A stretch of 64,000 nt of DNA from Terriglobia bacterium (GCA_021324365.1 JAJPJE010000085.1:1-64000); one strand, 5' to 3'. Shown: positions 34,721 to 43,605, numbered from the stretch's first letter. A program made the numbers and translations. Notes: a model not told the origin generated them from the sequence alone.

Positions 34721-35566
34721 ATGAAGCAGATCACCATCATTGGAACCGGCCTGATTGGCGGCTCACTGGGCTTGGCTCTGACGCAGCACGCACCCGACGT
34801 GCATATTGTGGGTTGCGATCGCGAGTCCGTTCTGCAGCAGGCGCGCATGATGGGCGCCATCGATGAAGGCTGCACCAGTCCGGAACAGGCGGTGCGACAA
34901 AGTGATCTGATCATCCTGGCGACTCCAGTCGGGAGCATCATTGACCTGATCGAACGCATTGGCCCACTCGCTCCTCCCCGTTCGCTGATTACGGATGTTG
35001 GCTCGACGAAGTCTGAAATTATGACTCGCGCGAAGGATGTTTTCGGCGCTGATGTCTGCACGCGATTTCTCCCCGGCCATCCCATGGCCGGGAAAGAAAC
35101 CGGCGGAATCGAATGTGCCGATGGCACACTTTTTGAGGGCGCAGTATGGCTCATCACGCCTTATTCCGATCAGGATCTCAATAACGGCGCCATTGGCAAT
35201 TACCTGCAACTCATAAAGAAAATCGGTGGGCGAGTGCTGCCGATCGATCCTGCGCAGCACGATCGAATCTGCGGATGGGTGAGTCATCTGCCGCAGATGC
35301 TTTCGACCGCGCTGGCTTCAACCCTGGTGGAGGAACTCGCCAACGATTCCGATGCCAACGCGATTGGCGGGCGGGCGTTGCGCGAGATGACACGAATCGC
35401 TCAGAGCCCGTACTCAATGTGGCGGGATGTCGCACTGACGAATACAAAAAATATCCAGGATGCGTTGCTGCGCGTGGAGCAAAAGCTCGCGCACATCCGT
35501 GAGAATCTGCGGACCCGGGAACTGGAAGAAGAGTTTGAGCGTGCGAATCAGTTTCGGAAGAGCTGA
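34721..35566 (+). CDS. tyrA: Prephenate dehydrogenase
   Basis: TyrA oxidises prephenate (or arogenate) to the tyrosine precursor with NAD(P). The 281-residue protein opens with the Rossmann loop IIGTGLIGGSLGLAL (about 5-19), has DVGSTKSEIM, PGHPMAGKETGGIECA with the catalytic His, and SHLPQMLSTALA. It ends the aromatic block 18 bp after the DAHP synthase. Prephenate versus arogenate use cannot be told with confidence. Confidence 0.93.
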   Translation: MKQITIIGTGLIGGSLGLALTQHAPDVHIVGCDRESVLQQARMMGAIDEGCTSPEQAVRQSDLIILATPVGSIIDLIERIGPLAPPRSLITDVGSTKSEIMTRAKDVFGADVCTRFLPGHPMAGKETGGIECADGTLFEGAVWLITPYSDQDLNNGAIGNYLQLIKKIGGRVLPIDPAQHDRICGWVSHLPQMLSTALASTLVEELANDSDANAIGGRALREMTRIAQSPYSMWRDVALTNTKNIQDALLRVEQKLAHIRENLRTRELEEEFERANQFRKS

Positions 35567-35622
35567 AATTTTTCAATCGCTGACAGTCTACTGCGCCCAC
35601 CTCTTCGATTTGCGACCACTTG

Positions 35623-36555
35623 TTACGATACTTGCTCTAACCGTATCAGCCCTACTCCACCCTCGACGTTGATGTGCAAAGTCACTGGTGATTTTCCGAA
35701 CTGCGTGTTCACGTACTCATCGCCTTCTTTGGTGAGTCCGAACGCCTGTACGGAGCCTAGGCCGCCCTTTGCGCGGACTTCCACTCCGACGTTCGCCGGC
35801 AAGCGGACGGTCGCATTTCCGGCGCCTCCGTGGATATTGGCTTCCAAGTCCTGCTTCCAGGTTCCTCCGCTGAAGTCGGCGATCAGCAGGCCGGCACCCA
35901 TATTCACGTCGAGACGAGTAAGGTCAAGTCCACCGAGTTTCAAGTCGTTTCGTCCGGCACCCATGTTCACCCGCATCTCCATTGGGACGTCGTGTGCGAA
36001 ATGGAGATCCCAGGTATTGCGCGTGGGGCCGATCTGAATGTGGGGCTGGTGCTCTTGTTGGGAAACGCGAAGTTCGCCGTCAGTTCCGGTTACGTTGTAG
36101 GTTATATCGGGCCGCGGCATGGGTGACTGGTAGTTGAAGTCCGCTTCGAGAAGCTTACTGCCATTACTGTCGAGCTGCAGGTTTCCGGCAGGCATGTCTA
36201 AGCTCACGTGGACCAATTTGGCTCCCTGTAAATCGACGGTCTGTGCCCATTGATGCTGCTGCCTGCGATTGTGTCCAATTCCGCCGATGCTCAGGCCGCC
36301 GAAGAAGATCAGCAGCAGGATGATGAAGGCGATTTCTCCACCGGTAAACCAGCGGCCGCCCGCAGCCTCTGGGTTCTTGCGGTAGCGCTGGTAGTCCCAC
36401 AACTTGTCAATTCCGATAAAGATAAGCAGGAGGGGCCAATAGCGCGCGACGATGCCCCAGGGATCGAAACTGGGATGCATGTTGCTGTAAAGGAACAAGC
36501 CGCCAATCACAATCAGAATCAGTGCACCGACAATAGAGTTACGACGATATGGCAT
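35623..36555 (-). CDS. LiaF/DUF5668-type membrane protein with toast-rack C-terminal domain
   Basis: From the ATG at 36555 (MPYRRNSIVGALILIVIGG), preceded by GAGGGAG at good spacing, the protein has 310 residues. It has two or three membrane segments (about 6-24, 38-56, 76-95) in the LiaI/LiaF arrangement, then a periplasmic or surface beta-helix-like domain (about 115-310) typical of LiaF/PspC 'toast-rack' proteins. This part has repeating VNMGAG and HGGAGN units. Homologues act in cell-envelope stress sensing. It is convergent with tyrA. Confidence 0.82.
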   Translation of the reverse strand: MPYRRNSIVGALILIVIGGLFLYSNMHPSFDPWGIVARYWPLLLIFIGIDKLWDYQRYRKNPEAAGGRWFTGGEIAFIILLLIFFGGLSIGGIGHNRRQQHQWAQTVDLQGAKLVHVSLDMPAGNLQLDSNGSKLLEADFNYQSPMPRPDITYNVTGTDGELRVSQQEHQPHIQIGPTRNTWDLHFAHDVPMEMRVNMGAGRNDLKLGGLDLTRLDVNMGAGLLIADFSGGTWKQDLEANIHGGAGNATVRLPANVGVEVRAKGGLGSVQAFGLTKEGDEYVNTQFGKSPVTLHINVEGGVGLIRLEQVS

Positions 36556-36825
36556 AAGCTCCCTCATGCTTGAGTGCAGACCTGTACCCCTGTATCCCAC
36601 AGACGAGCTACTGCTTGAAGCAACATACGCGAGCAGAACTGCTTCAGTTCCCTTAAAACGCCAGGAGCAATCGAAAAGCAAGAAAATTAAAGTTTGCCAT
36701 TCCGGGAATTAGTGCCATCTATTCACGCATCCTGCAGTTTCCGGGAGTATCGTGGAAGTTTACAGTCCCGGCTACGATCCGATTCGACTAACGCTTTACT
36801 CACCGCTCGAGCACCAGGAGGAGTC

Positions 36826-39228
36826 ATGGCGACCCTAACCATGAATCAGGCAGTCCAAAGCACTGTCAGCGGCAGTCCGCTTTCGCCGGAAGAGTTGCGC
36901 AAGATCAACGCCTACTGGCGCGCCGCCAATTATCTTTCCGTCGGGCAGATTTACCTGCTCGACAATCCATTACTTCGCGAGCCGCTGAAACTTGAGCACA
37001 TCAAGCCACGCCTGCTCGGACACTGGGGAACCACGCCCGGGCTGAACTTCATCTATGTCCACTTCAATCGGTTGATCAAGCGCGACGACCTGAATGTCAT
37101 CTACATCATTGGCCCGGGTCATGGCGGCCCTGGCATTGTAGCGAATACGTATCTGGAAGGCACTTATAGCGAAATCTACCCTAACATCTCGCAGAGCGTG
37201 GAAGGCATGCAGAGGCTGTTCAAGCAGTTCTCGTTTCCGGGCGGAATTCCCAGCCACGTTGCCCCGGAAACGCCTGGCTCCATTCATGAAGGAGGAGAGC
37301 TTGGTTACTCGATCGCGCATGCGTACGGTGCTGCTTTCGACAATCCGGATCTGCTGGTGTGCTGCATCGTTGGAGACGGAGAAGCCGAAACGGGTCCACT
37401 GGCGACCAGTTGGCATGCCAATAAGTTCCTGAATCCGGTTCGCGATGGCGCGGTTCTGCCAATCCTGCACCTGAATGGGTACAAGATTGCGAATCCCACC
37501 GTGATGGGGCGCATGAGCGACGAAGAACTCAAGCAGCTTTTTACCGGCTACGGATACCGACCGTACTTCCTCGAAGGGCACGAGCCGGACGAGATGCATC
37601 AGCTAATGGCGGCGACGCTCGATAGGATGGTCGATGAGATCCACGACATCCAGAGCCGCTATCGCCGGGGAGAAGCAAGCGGCGTGCCGGTATGGCCGAT
37701 GCTGGTGCTACGAACGCCGAAGGGTTGGACCGGACCCAAAATGGTGGACGGCAAACCGGTTGAGGGCACGTGGCGCGCGCACCAGGTGCCGTTGTCGGAA
37801 CTCGCCGCGCGGCCCGATCATTTGCGTCAACTCGAGGAGTGGATGAAGAGTTATCGTCCCGAAGAGCTGTTTAGCGAAGATGGGAAGCTGATTCCGGAAC
37901 TCGCCGAGCTTGCGCCAAAAGGAAACAGGCGCATGGGAGCGAATCCGCATGCCAATGGCGGACTGCTGCTCAAGGATCTCGCTATGCCCGACTTCCGCGA
38001 CTATCGCCTTGCCGTGTCGAAGCCGGGAACAGAGTTTGCCGAAGCCACACGCGTGCTCGGATATTTCCTTCGCGATGTGATGAAGTTCAACGAGAAGAGC
38101 AAGAACTTCCGCGTCTTTGGACCGGACGAAACGGCTTCCAACCGATTGGAAGCGATCTACGAGGTTTCGGACAAGGAATGGATGGAACCTCTGCTTCCGG
38201 TTGACGAGCATCTCTCCCCCAACGGGCGGGTTGTCGAGATGCTCAGCGAGCACATGTGCCAAGGCTGGCTGGAAGGCTATCTTCTGACGGGGCGCCACGG
38301 ATTTTTCTCGTGCTACGAGGCATTTATCCACATCGTGGATTCCATGTTCAATCAGCATGCGAAGTGGCTGAAGGTAACCCACGACATTCCCTGGCGTCGG
38401 CCGATTGCATCGTTGAACTATTTGCTTACGTCGCACGTCTGGCGCCAAGACCACAATGGCTTCACGCACCAGGATCCCGGGTTCATCGATCACGTGGTGA
38501 ACAAGAAAGCCGACGTCGTCCGAGTGTATCTGCCCCCAGATGCGAACTGCCTGTTATCAGTAGCAGATCACTGCCTGCGAAGCCGTCACTATGTCAATGT
38601 TATCGTGGCTGGCAAACAACCTGCGTTGCAGTGGTTGGACATGGATTCGGCCATTAAGCATTGCACGACCGGCATCGGTATATGGGACTGGGCCAGCAAC
38701 GACGATGGCCAGGAGCCGGACGTCGTTATGGCATGTGCTGGCGATATTCCGACGCTGGAGACGCTCGCGGCGGTAGATCTGCTGCGGCAACACTTCCCGG
38801 ACCTGCGCATTCGCGTCGTGAACATCGTAGATCTGATGACCATTCAGCCTGCCAGCGAGCATCCGCACGGACTGTCCGATCGCGATTTCGATTCGCTCTT
38901 CACCACGGATAAGCCGGTGATCTTCGCTTATCACGGTTATCCATGGCTGATACACCGCCTCACCTATCGCCGGACGAATCACGACAATATTCATGTCCGC
39001 GGCTACAAAGAGGAAGGCACGACCACCACGCCTTTCGACATGACAGTGCTGAACGATTTGGACCGCCTGCACCTTGCGGGAGACGTAGTCGACCGTGTGC
39101 CGAAGTTGCAGAAGATCGGGGCGCATTTCAAACAGCACCTGCGGAATAAACTGGTTGAGCACAAAAACTATATCGTGAAGCACGGTGACGATATGCCGGA
39201 AATCAAGAACTGGAAGTGGCCATATTGA
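36826..39228 (+). CDS. xfp: Phosphoketolase
   Basis: Phosphoketolase splits xylulose-5-phosphate and/or fructose-6-phosphate with phosphate to acetyl phosphate, using thiamine diphosphate. From the ATG at 36826, directly after AGGAGGAG, the protein has 800 residues, the family length. N-terminal signature [15 protein letters not shown], the GPGHGGP motif, the ThDP/Mg site [15 protein letters not shown], and the C-terminal domain with [19 protein letters not shown] and HQDPGFIDH are visible. With acetate kinase following after 54 bp it forms a phosphoketolase-acetate route yielding ATP. Confidence 0.96.
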   Translation: MATLTMNQAVQSTVSGSPLSPEELRKINAYWRAANYLSVGQIYLLDNPLLREPLKLEHIKPRLLGHWGTTPGLNFIYVHFNRLIKRDDLNVIYIIGPGHGGPGIVANTYLEGTYSEIYPNISQSVEGMQRLFKQFSFPGGIPSHVAPETPGSIHEGGELGYSIAHAYGAAFDNPDLLVCCIVGDGEAETGPLATSWHANKFLNPVRDGAVLPILHLNGYKIANPTVMGRMSDEELKQLFTGYGYRPYFLEGHEPDEMHQLMAATLDRMVDEIHDIQSRYRRGEASGVPVWPMLVLRTPKGWTGPKMVDGKPVEGTWRAHQVPLSELAARPDHLRQLEEWMKSYRPEELFSEDGKLIPELAELAPKGNRRMGANPHANGGLLLKDLAMPDFRDYRLAVSKPGTEFAEATRVLGYFLRDVMKFNEKSKNFRVFGPDETASNRLEAIYEVSDKEWMEPLLPVDEHLSPNGRVVEMLSEHMCQGWLEGYLLTGRHGFFSCYEAFIHIVDSMFNQHAKWLKVTHDIPWRRPIASLNYLLTSHVWRQDHNGFTHQDPGFIDHVVNKKADVVRVYLPPDANCLLSVADHCLRSRHYVNVIVAGKQPALQWLDMDSAIKHCTTGIGIWDWASNDDGQEPDVVMACAGDIPTLETLAAVDLLRQHFPDLRIRVVNIVDLMTIQPASEHPHGLSDRDFDSLFTTDKPVIFAYHGYPWLIHRLTYRRTNHDNIHVRGYKEEGTTTTPFDMTVLNDLDRLHLAGDVVDRVPKLQKIGAHFKQHLRNKLVEHKNYIVKHGDDMPEIKNWKWPY

Positions 39229-39282
39229 AGTTGTCGGTTGCCGCTTGTCGGTACGCCAAGGAGACACAACTCACGAAGACCA

Positions 39283-40488
39283 ATGAAGATCCTCGTACTG
39301 AACTCAGGGTCGAGCAGCCAGAAAAGCAATCTGTACGAAATCGGTGAGGCACTGCCCGCAGAAGTGCCCGAGCCGCTGTGGGCCGCCAACATCGAATGGG
39401 ACGGCGACTCCGCGGAAGTGAAAGTCGTGAAGCGCGGCGGCAACGTCGTGCGTGCGCGGGCTCGGATCGCGTCGCGTAAGGCCGCCATCGAGTATCTTCT
39501 CAGCACGCTATGGTCGGGCAAATCGCGGCTCGTGGACAAGCCGACCTCCATCGAGGTTGTGGGCCATCGTATCGTGCACGGAGGACCGCACTACAAGCAT
39601 CCAGTACGCGTCAATGGCGACGTGAAGCAGGCGATCGCAGGCGTATCCGCTTTCGCACCGTTGCACAATCGCGCCGAACTCGAAGGTATGGAGATCGTCG
39701 AGCGGGTACTAGGGCCGGTTCCGCAGATTGCCGTCTTCGATACTGGATTTCACAGCCAAATGCCGGCGTACGCGAGGATTTACCCGGGACCTTACGAGTG
39801 GTTTGAGCAGGGAATTCAGCGCTACGGCTTTCACGGCATCAATCACGAATATGTCGCCGGAAGAGCCGCGCAGATGTTGGGCAAACCCCTCGAATCCGTA
39901 AAGCTGGTGAGCTGCCACCTCGGCAACGGCTGTTCGCTCGCAGCGATTCGCGATGGCCACAGCATCGATACAACCATGGGCTTCACGCCGCTCGAAGGAC
40001 TGATGATGGGCACGCGTTCGGGCTCCATCGATCCGGGAGTGCTTACCTACCTGATGCGATCGAACCAGGTTACCGGTGAGCAGTTGGATGACATCCTGAA
40101 CAAGCACTCAGGACTGCGCGGCATTTCGGGCGTGTCGTCGGACATGCGTGAAATTGAGGCTGAAGTCGAGCGCGGCAACGAACTAGCGCAGCTGGCCTTC
40201 GAGATGTTTATCCATCGGCTGCGGGCTGGAATTGGGTCGATGGCTGCGGTGCTCGGCGGTGTCGACGCCATCATCTTTACAGGCGGGATTGGCGAATATT
40301 CGGCGGCGGTGCGCGAACACACCTGCAAGAACCTGGAATTCCTCGGCGTGCAGCTAGACGGAAGCAAGAATGCTCATCCGAAGCTTGATACCGATCTCAG
40401 CACCTCGAATGCGAAAGTGCGCGTGCTGGCGATCACAGCAGAGGAAGACTGGGCGATCGCGAGAGAGTGCTGGAAAATCCTCTCATAG
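39283..40488 (+). CDS. ackA: Acetate kinase
   Basis: AckA converts acetyl phosphate and ADP to acetate and ATP. From the ATG at 39283 (MKILVLNSGSSSQK) the protein has 401 residues and shows the acetate/butyrate kinase motifs NSGSSSQK, GHRIVHGG, FDTGFHSQMP, YGFHGINH, HLGNGCS and FTGGIGEYS. The first two are the family signatures. The N-terminal sensor region is slightly shorter than in Escherichia coli. No phosphotransacetylase is nearby, which fits supply of acetyl phosphate by the upstream phosphoketolase. Confidence 0.96.
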   Translation: MKILVLNSGSSSQKSNLYEIGEALPAEVPEPLWAANIEWDGDSAEVKVVKRGGNVVRARARIASRKAAIEYLLSTLWSGKSRLVDKPTSIEVVGHRIVHGGPHYKHPVRVNGDVKQAIAGVSAFAPLHNRAELEGMEIVERVLGPVPQIAVFDTGFHSQMPAYARIYPGPYEWFEQGIQRYGFHGINHEYVAGRAAQMLGKPLESVKLVSCHLGNGCSLAAIRDGHSIDTTMGFTPLEGLMMGTRSGSIDPGVLTYLMRSNQVTGEQLDDILNKHSGLRGISGVSSDMREIEAEVERGNELAQLAFEMFIHRLRAGIGSMAAVLGGVDAIIFTGGIGEYSAAVREHTCKNLEFLGVQLDGSKNAHPKLDTDLSTSNAKVRVLAITAEEDWAIARECWKILS

Positions 40489-40620
40489 AGCCATTGAGTC
40501 ATTAGTGATTTGGGAATTGCGTAATTGGTAATTGCTGTATTTGCTCACGGTTCCGAAATTGCGAAATCACAATCACTCAATGGCCCGATGGCTCAATGCC
40601 TCAATGAGTCAATGGTTTTA
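40489..40620. repeat. CATTGAGT-type imperfect inverted repeat, left of the CoA-transferase operon
   Basis: Degenerate octamers of the form CATTGAGT/CACTCAAT fill this stretch: GAGCCATTGAGTCATTAGTGATTTGG on the left, and its approximate complement AATCACTCAATGGCC...CAATGAGTCAATGG on the right. It can fold into a long imperfect hairpin. The last codons and the stop of the CoA-transferase beta subunit lie inside it. The same family recurs at 42364-42510, on the other side of the operon. Confidence 0.65.
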
Positions 40621-41290
40621 GCTGCGGGCTGACGATCAGCTTCGGTTCGGTGACCCGCTGCAAATCGTTGACAGTGAGTCCTGCCGCGATCTCTTCCAGA
40701 ACTAATCCCTCAGCCGTGACGCGAATGTAAGCCATCTCGGTCACGATGGTATCGATTACACGCACGCCGGTAAGCGGCAGGGTGCACTTCTTCAGGATCT
40801 TCGGCTGTCCATCGCGCGTTGTGTGCTCCATGGCGACGATCAGGCGCTTGGCCCCTGCGACCAGGTCCATCGCCCCGCCCATGCCTTTCACCATTTTGCC
40901 GGGGATCATCCAATTGGCGATGCTGCCCTCTTCGTCTACTTCCATCGCACCGAGCACGCTGAGATCGACGTGGCCGCCGCGAATCATCGCGAATGATTCG
41001 GCGCTGGAGAAAAACGCTGTCCCGGGGATCTCGGTGACCGTTTCTTTGCCCGCATTAATGAGATCCGGGTCTTCTTTGCCCTCGATCGGGTATGGGCCCA
41101 CGCCGAGCATACCGTTCTCACTTTGCAGAATGACTTCGACGCCCTTCGGCACGAAGTTGGCGACCAGTGTGGGCAGTCCGATGCCAAGGTTGACATAGAA
41201 GCCGTCGCGCAATTCCAGGGCGATGCGGCGCGCGATGTGCTCGCGCTTCTCCATGTCGAGTTGCTTGCCGACTTTTGAGGGGCTGCTCAT
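40601..41290 (-). CDS. scoB: 3-oxoacid CoA-transferase subunit B
   Basis: The 229-residue protein is the beta subunit of a class I CoA-transferase that moves CoA between succinyl-CoA and 3-oxo acids. The catalytic glutamate lies in [12 protein letters not shown], with [13 protein letters not shown] before and [44 protein letters not shown] after it, both typical. The last residues KPLTH and the stop codon are provided by the flanking CATTGAGT repeat. It is the third gene of a minus-strand operon with the alpha subunit and an unknown gene. Confidence 0.93.
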   Translation of the reverse strand: MSSPSKVGKQLDMEKREHIARRIALELRDGFYVNLGIGLPTLVANFVPKGVEVILQSENGMLGVGPYPIEGKEDPDLINAGKETVTEIPGTAFFSSAESFAMIRGGHVDLSVLGAMEVDEEGSIANWMIPGKMVKGMGGAMDLVAGAKRLIVAMEHTTRDGQPKILKKCTLPLTGVRVIDTIVTEMAYIRVTAEGLVLEEIAAGLTVNDLQRVTEPKLIVSPQLKPLTH

Positions 41291-41355
41291 TCGATGCAGT
41301 GGTCAGTGGCCAGTAGTCAGTTCCAGATTGCCTGTTATTAGGTTGGCCTATTACC

Positions 41356-41640
41356 CTACTCCCAGGAGGCTTCGGCTCGCCGGAACTGAGTTAAGCTGCG
41401 CTCTAAATCATCATAGGAAGTCATTGCATTGCTTTGCGACTCATTGCGATATTTGTAGGCGGTCGAAAGCAACTCTCCCCAGTGATCCTCGATCGCGCCA
41501 ATCGCATGATCGTATGCCGGAGCGATCACCGCGAGTTCCGCCGCGAGATCGCCCAGCGTGAGATTGCCTTCCTCGTACATCCTGATGTACTTCAACACGC
41601 TGGTGCGCACCTCTTCGATGGTGCTATCGGGAGCCGGCAT
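41356..41640 (-). CDS. Small unknown protein between CoA-transferase subunits
   Basis: This 94-residue, mostly helical, acidic protein (start [18 protein letters not shown]) has no signal peptide, membrane segment or motif I recognise. Its ATG overlaps the stop of the alpha-subunit gene (TGATG), so it is translated from the same message. scoB follows after 65 bp containing CAGTGGTCAGTGG repeat sequence. Placement suggests a helper or modulator of the CoA-transferase, but this is inference from position only. Confidence 0.7.
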   Translation of the reverse strand: MPAPDSTIEEVRTSVLKYIRMYEEGNLTLGDLAAELAVIAPAYDHAIGAIEDHWGELLSTAYKYRNESQSNAMTSYDDLERSLTQFRRAEASWE

Positions 41641-42338
41641 CAGGCGGTGGCCTTTCGGACCGTGCGGCGCTCGATGCGCTTCTCGCAGGGCAGTTCAACA
41701 ATCCGATGGACGTAGATGCTGGGCGTATGAATTTCGTCCGGCTGCAGGTCGCCAACTTCTACCAGGTGCTCCACTTCGGCAATCGTAACCTTCGCCGCTG
41801 TAGCCATCATCGGATTGAAGTTGCGCGCTGTCTTGCGATACACAAGATTGCCCCAGCGATCACCCTTCCAAGCTTTCACCAGAGCGAAGTCAGCCGTGAG
41901 CGCGCGCTCCATTACGTAGGGCTTGCCATTGAATTCGCGGGTCTCTTTTCCTTCGGCGACGACGGTTCCAAATCCGGTACGCGTGTAGAACGCGGGAATT
42001 CCGGCTCCTCCCGCGCGAATGCGCTCTGCAAGCGTGCCTTGCGGATTCAGTTCCAGATCCAGTTCTCCCGAGAGCACCAGTTGCTCGAACAGCCGGTTTT
42101 CTCCGACGTAGCTGCCGATATGCTTGCGAATCTGCCGGCTGGCGAGCAGCAATCCAAGGCCGAAGTCGTCCACGCCAGCGTTGTTGCTGATCGTGAGCAG
42201 ATTGCGCACGCCTTTGCGATGCAGAGCGTTAATCAGGTTCTCGGGAATGCCGCACAGGCCGAAGCCGCCGACCATGATGGTCGCACCATCAGGAATATCG
42301 CGGATGGCCTCGTCTGCGCTGCCGAAAACTTTGTTCAA
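41640..42338 (-). CDS. scoA: 3-oxoacid CoA-transferase subunit A
   Basis: The 232-residue alpha subunit carries the class I CoA-transferase signatures [20 protein letters not shown] near the N-terminus, [17 protein letters not shown], and [25 protein letters not shown]. It pairs with scoB, which supplies the catalytic glutamate. It is the first gene of the operon. Substrates (acetoacetate, 3-oxoadipate or similar) cannot be told apart from sequence inspection. Confidence 0.94.
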   Translation of the reverse strand: MNKVFGSADEAIRDIPDGATIMVGGFGLCGIPENLINALHRKGVRNLLTISNNAGVDDFGLGLLLASRQIRKHIGSYVGENRLFEQLVLSGELDLELNPQGTLAERIRAGGAGIPAFYTRTGFGTVVAEGKETREFNGKPYVMERALTADFALVKAWKGDRWGNLVYRKTARNFNPMMATAAKVTIAEVEHLVEVGDLQPDEIHTPSIYVHRIVELPCEKRIERRTVRKATA

Positions 42339-42363
42339 CGACCCACCTCAGAACGGCAAATTC

Positions 42364-42510
42364 TACTACATTGAGTCATTGAGTGATTGAGCCATTGAGT
42401 CATTTTCGATTTGGTAATTGGGTAAGTTGGTAAACTCGGAATTCAGAGTTTCCAGCTCGTCGATTACCAAATCACCAAATTACTCAACTACCAAATGACT
42501 CAATGGTTCA
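42364..42510. repeat. CATTGAGT-type imperfect inverted repeat, right of the CoA-transferase operon
   Basis: The left arm GAGCCATTGAGTCATTTTCG...GGTAATTGGGTAAGTTGGTAAA and the right arm GATTACCAAATCACCAAATTACTCAACTACCAAATGACTCAATGG are imperfect complements and can form a long stem. Octamer composition is the same as at 40489-40620. The element overlaps the promoter region of scoA. Confidence 0.65.
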
Positions 42511-42564
42511 ACTGTTGGGAACTTCGGGCGCGGTTTGTGCGTACTCTGAAACAGGGGCCGTTCT

Positions 42565-42765
42565 ATGCTCACATTCATTCTGTGGTGCATTCTGTTTGTC
42601 CTCTGTTGGCCGGTCGCACTCATTGCGCTGATTCTGTATCCATTCGTGTGGCTGCTTCTGCTGCCATTCCGGGTCATCGGCATCGCGGTGGACGGAGTGC
42701 TGCATCTGCTCTGGGGCATTCTCACCTTACCCGCACGCCTCCTGCGTTTTCCCGGACGCGTTTAG
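42565..42765 (+). CDS. Small two-pass membrane protein, unknown
   Basis: The 66-residue protein (MLTFILWCILFVLCWPVALI start) is almost entirely hydrophobic with two membrane segments and a basic C-terminus (PARLLRFPGRV). The ribosome binding site is modest (AGGGGC). No motif is recognised. Small hydrophobic proteins of this type are common in Acidobacteriota genomes; the role is unknown. Confidence 0.55.
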   Translation: MLTFILWCILFVLCWPVALIALILYPFVWLLLLPFRVIGIAVDGVLHLLWGILTLPARLLRFPGRV

Positions 42766-42824
42766 CGTACATCTACAACGTCCCGAGCGCGTCGCCCATC
42801 CCACATTGAAGGAGATGGCCGCCA

Positions 42825-43238
42825 ATGAAACGAATAGCAACGCTGCTCGCAATACCTGTGCTGCTGCTTGGAATGGCATGGGCACGCGACATTCAACTCA
42901 CGCCCGGCACTGTCGATCCGGGCGCTCAGGGCAAAGTCAACATCAATACGCAAAAGGACGAGACACAGCAGGTAAAGCTCGACATCCAACACCTGGCGAT
43001 GGCCTCCGCGCTGACGCCGCCCAAGATGGGTTATGTGGTCTGGATTCAGCCCACCGACGCGCCGGAACATCCGGCGGAAAATCACGGGGTGCTGAATATC
43101 GGCAATAAAATGCAGGGGAGTTTTCAGACGACTACCGCTTATCCCCGCTACAACGTCTTTGTGACGGCCGAGGATAACCTGCATGCCACCCAACCCTCTG
43201 GGCCGGAAGTATTTCGCGCCAGTGTGACGCCGCAGTAA
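42825..43238 (+). CDS. Small secreted protein, unknown
   Basis: The 137-residue protein starts at an ATG preceded by GAAGGAGATG, a strong ribosome binding site, and has a Sec signal peptide (about 1-20, ending in AWARD). The mature part is beta-rich (KVNINTQKDETQQVKLDIQHL, PPKMGYVVWIQPTD) and resembles an immunoglobulin-like anti-sigma/K-domain fold in layout; I cannot assign it. It is followed by a strong hairpin at 43263-43294. Confidence 0.8.
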   Translation: MKRIATLLAIPVLLLGMAWARDIQLTPGTVDPGAQGKVNINTQKDETQQVKLDIQHLAMASALTPPKMGYVVWIQPTDAPEHPAENHGVLNIGNKMQGSFQTTTAYPRYNVFVTAEDNLHATQPSGPEVFRASVTPQ

Positions 43239-43262
43239 CAATTAGATTCTGCCGAAAATGCA

Positions 43263-43294
43263 ACGGCCCACGATTGTGACCAATCGTGGGCCGT
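43263..43294. terminator. Perfect 13-bp hairpin between convergent units
   Basis: ACGGCCCACGATT (43263-43275) pairs perfectly with AATCGTGGGCCGT (43282-43294) around a 6-nt loop. It lies 24 bp after the stop of the 137-residue secreted protein. It also sits at the end of the minus-strand small-RNA candidate, so it may serve both strands. Neither side has a long T-run. Confidence 0.6.
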
Positions 43295-43543
43295 CCGGTA
43301 GCCTGTTTAAATTGGCCTGAGGCGGGTCACCCCAACTTTGACCCCCCGCCAAGTACTTCCGATTCCAGCAGCACCGCCATTCGAATGCCGCCTGACACTG
43401 TGACCACCTGACGTTCAGGAGGCCGTCACACCGGAAGCCAGGAGAGGATTAGAGCGAAACGCCCTAGACCTCAAGCACCTCACTGTGGCTATTACTATGA
43501 CTGTCTGAATTTGTCGACACTGGACCACCTCCTTTCTCAGTGT
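43295..43543 (-). ncRNA. Candidate peptide-encoding structured small RNA
   Basis: On the minus strand a promoter-like pair (43550-43578) is followed by a 16-nt element complementary to the 16S rRNA tail and an 18-codon frame. About 170 nt with strong inverted repeats then follow. One has an outer stem TGTGAC/GTCACA enclosing CCTGA/TCAGG (plus coordinates about 43399-43430), and one has GGCGGG/CCCGCC (43321-43350). The unit ends at the hairpin 43263-43294. None of the annotated genes explains it. I suspect one of the acidobacterial structured RNA classes but cannot name it. Confidence 0.35.
43464..43520 (-). CDS. 18-residue Ser/Asn/His-rich peptide with extended Shine-Dalgarno
   Basis: A GTG at 43520 opens an 18-codon frame, MSTNSDSHSNSHSEVLEV, ending with TAG at 43464-43466. 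Seven bases before it ends AGGAGG, part of AGAAAGGAGGTGGTCC (43537-43522). This can pair over all 16 positions (15 Watson-Crick, one G-U) with the bacterial 16S 3' end GGAUCACCUCCUUUCU. The peptide is hydrophilic in its first 13 residues and ends in a short hydrophobic/acidic tail. Function unknown; a leader peptide, signalling peptide or ribosome decoy are possible. Confidence 0.35.
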   Translation of the reverse strand: MSTNSDSHSNSHSEVLEV

Positions 43544-43549
43544 AGGCCC

Positions 43550-43578
43550 AGATTAATACAGCTTCGGACAGTCGTCAA
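43550..43578 (-). promoter_or_regulatory. Promoter-like pair for the minus-strand small RNA
   Basis: On the minus strand TTGACG (43578-43573) is followed after 17 bp by TAATCT (43555-43550). An alternative TATTAA lies three bases nearer. Transcription would start near 43543, only about 6 nt before the extended Shine-Dalgarno element. Confidence 0.4.
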
Positions 43579-43605
43579 AATCAGCTCTGGATACCGTGTT
43601 TATGT

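Noticed and set aside
40489-42510. CATTGAGT repeats as a CRISPR array
   Set aside because: The units are degenerate octamers without regular spacers, and the two blocks are imperfect inverted repeats. No cas genes are present.
43512-43540. Plus-strand sequence CTGGACCACCTCCTTTCT as a remnant of a 16S rRNA 3' end
   Set aside because: Only the last 16-18 bases match; nothing upstream resembles 16S helix 45 or 44. It is better explained as the complement of an extended Shine-Dalgarno element on the minus strand.
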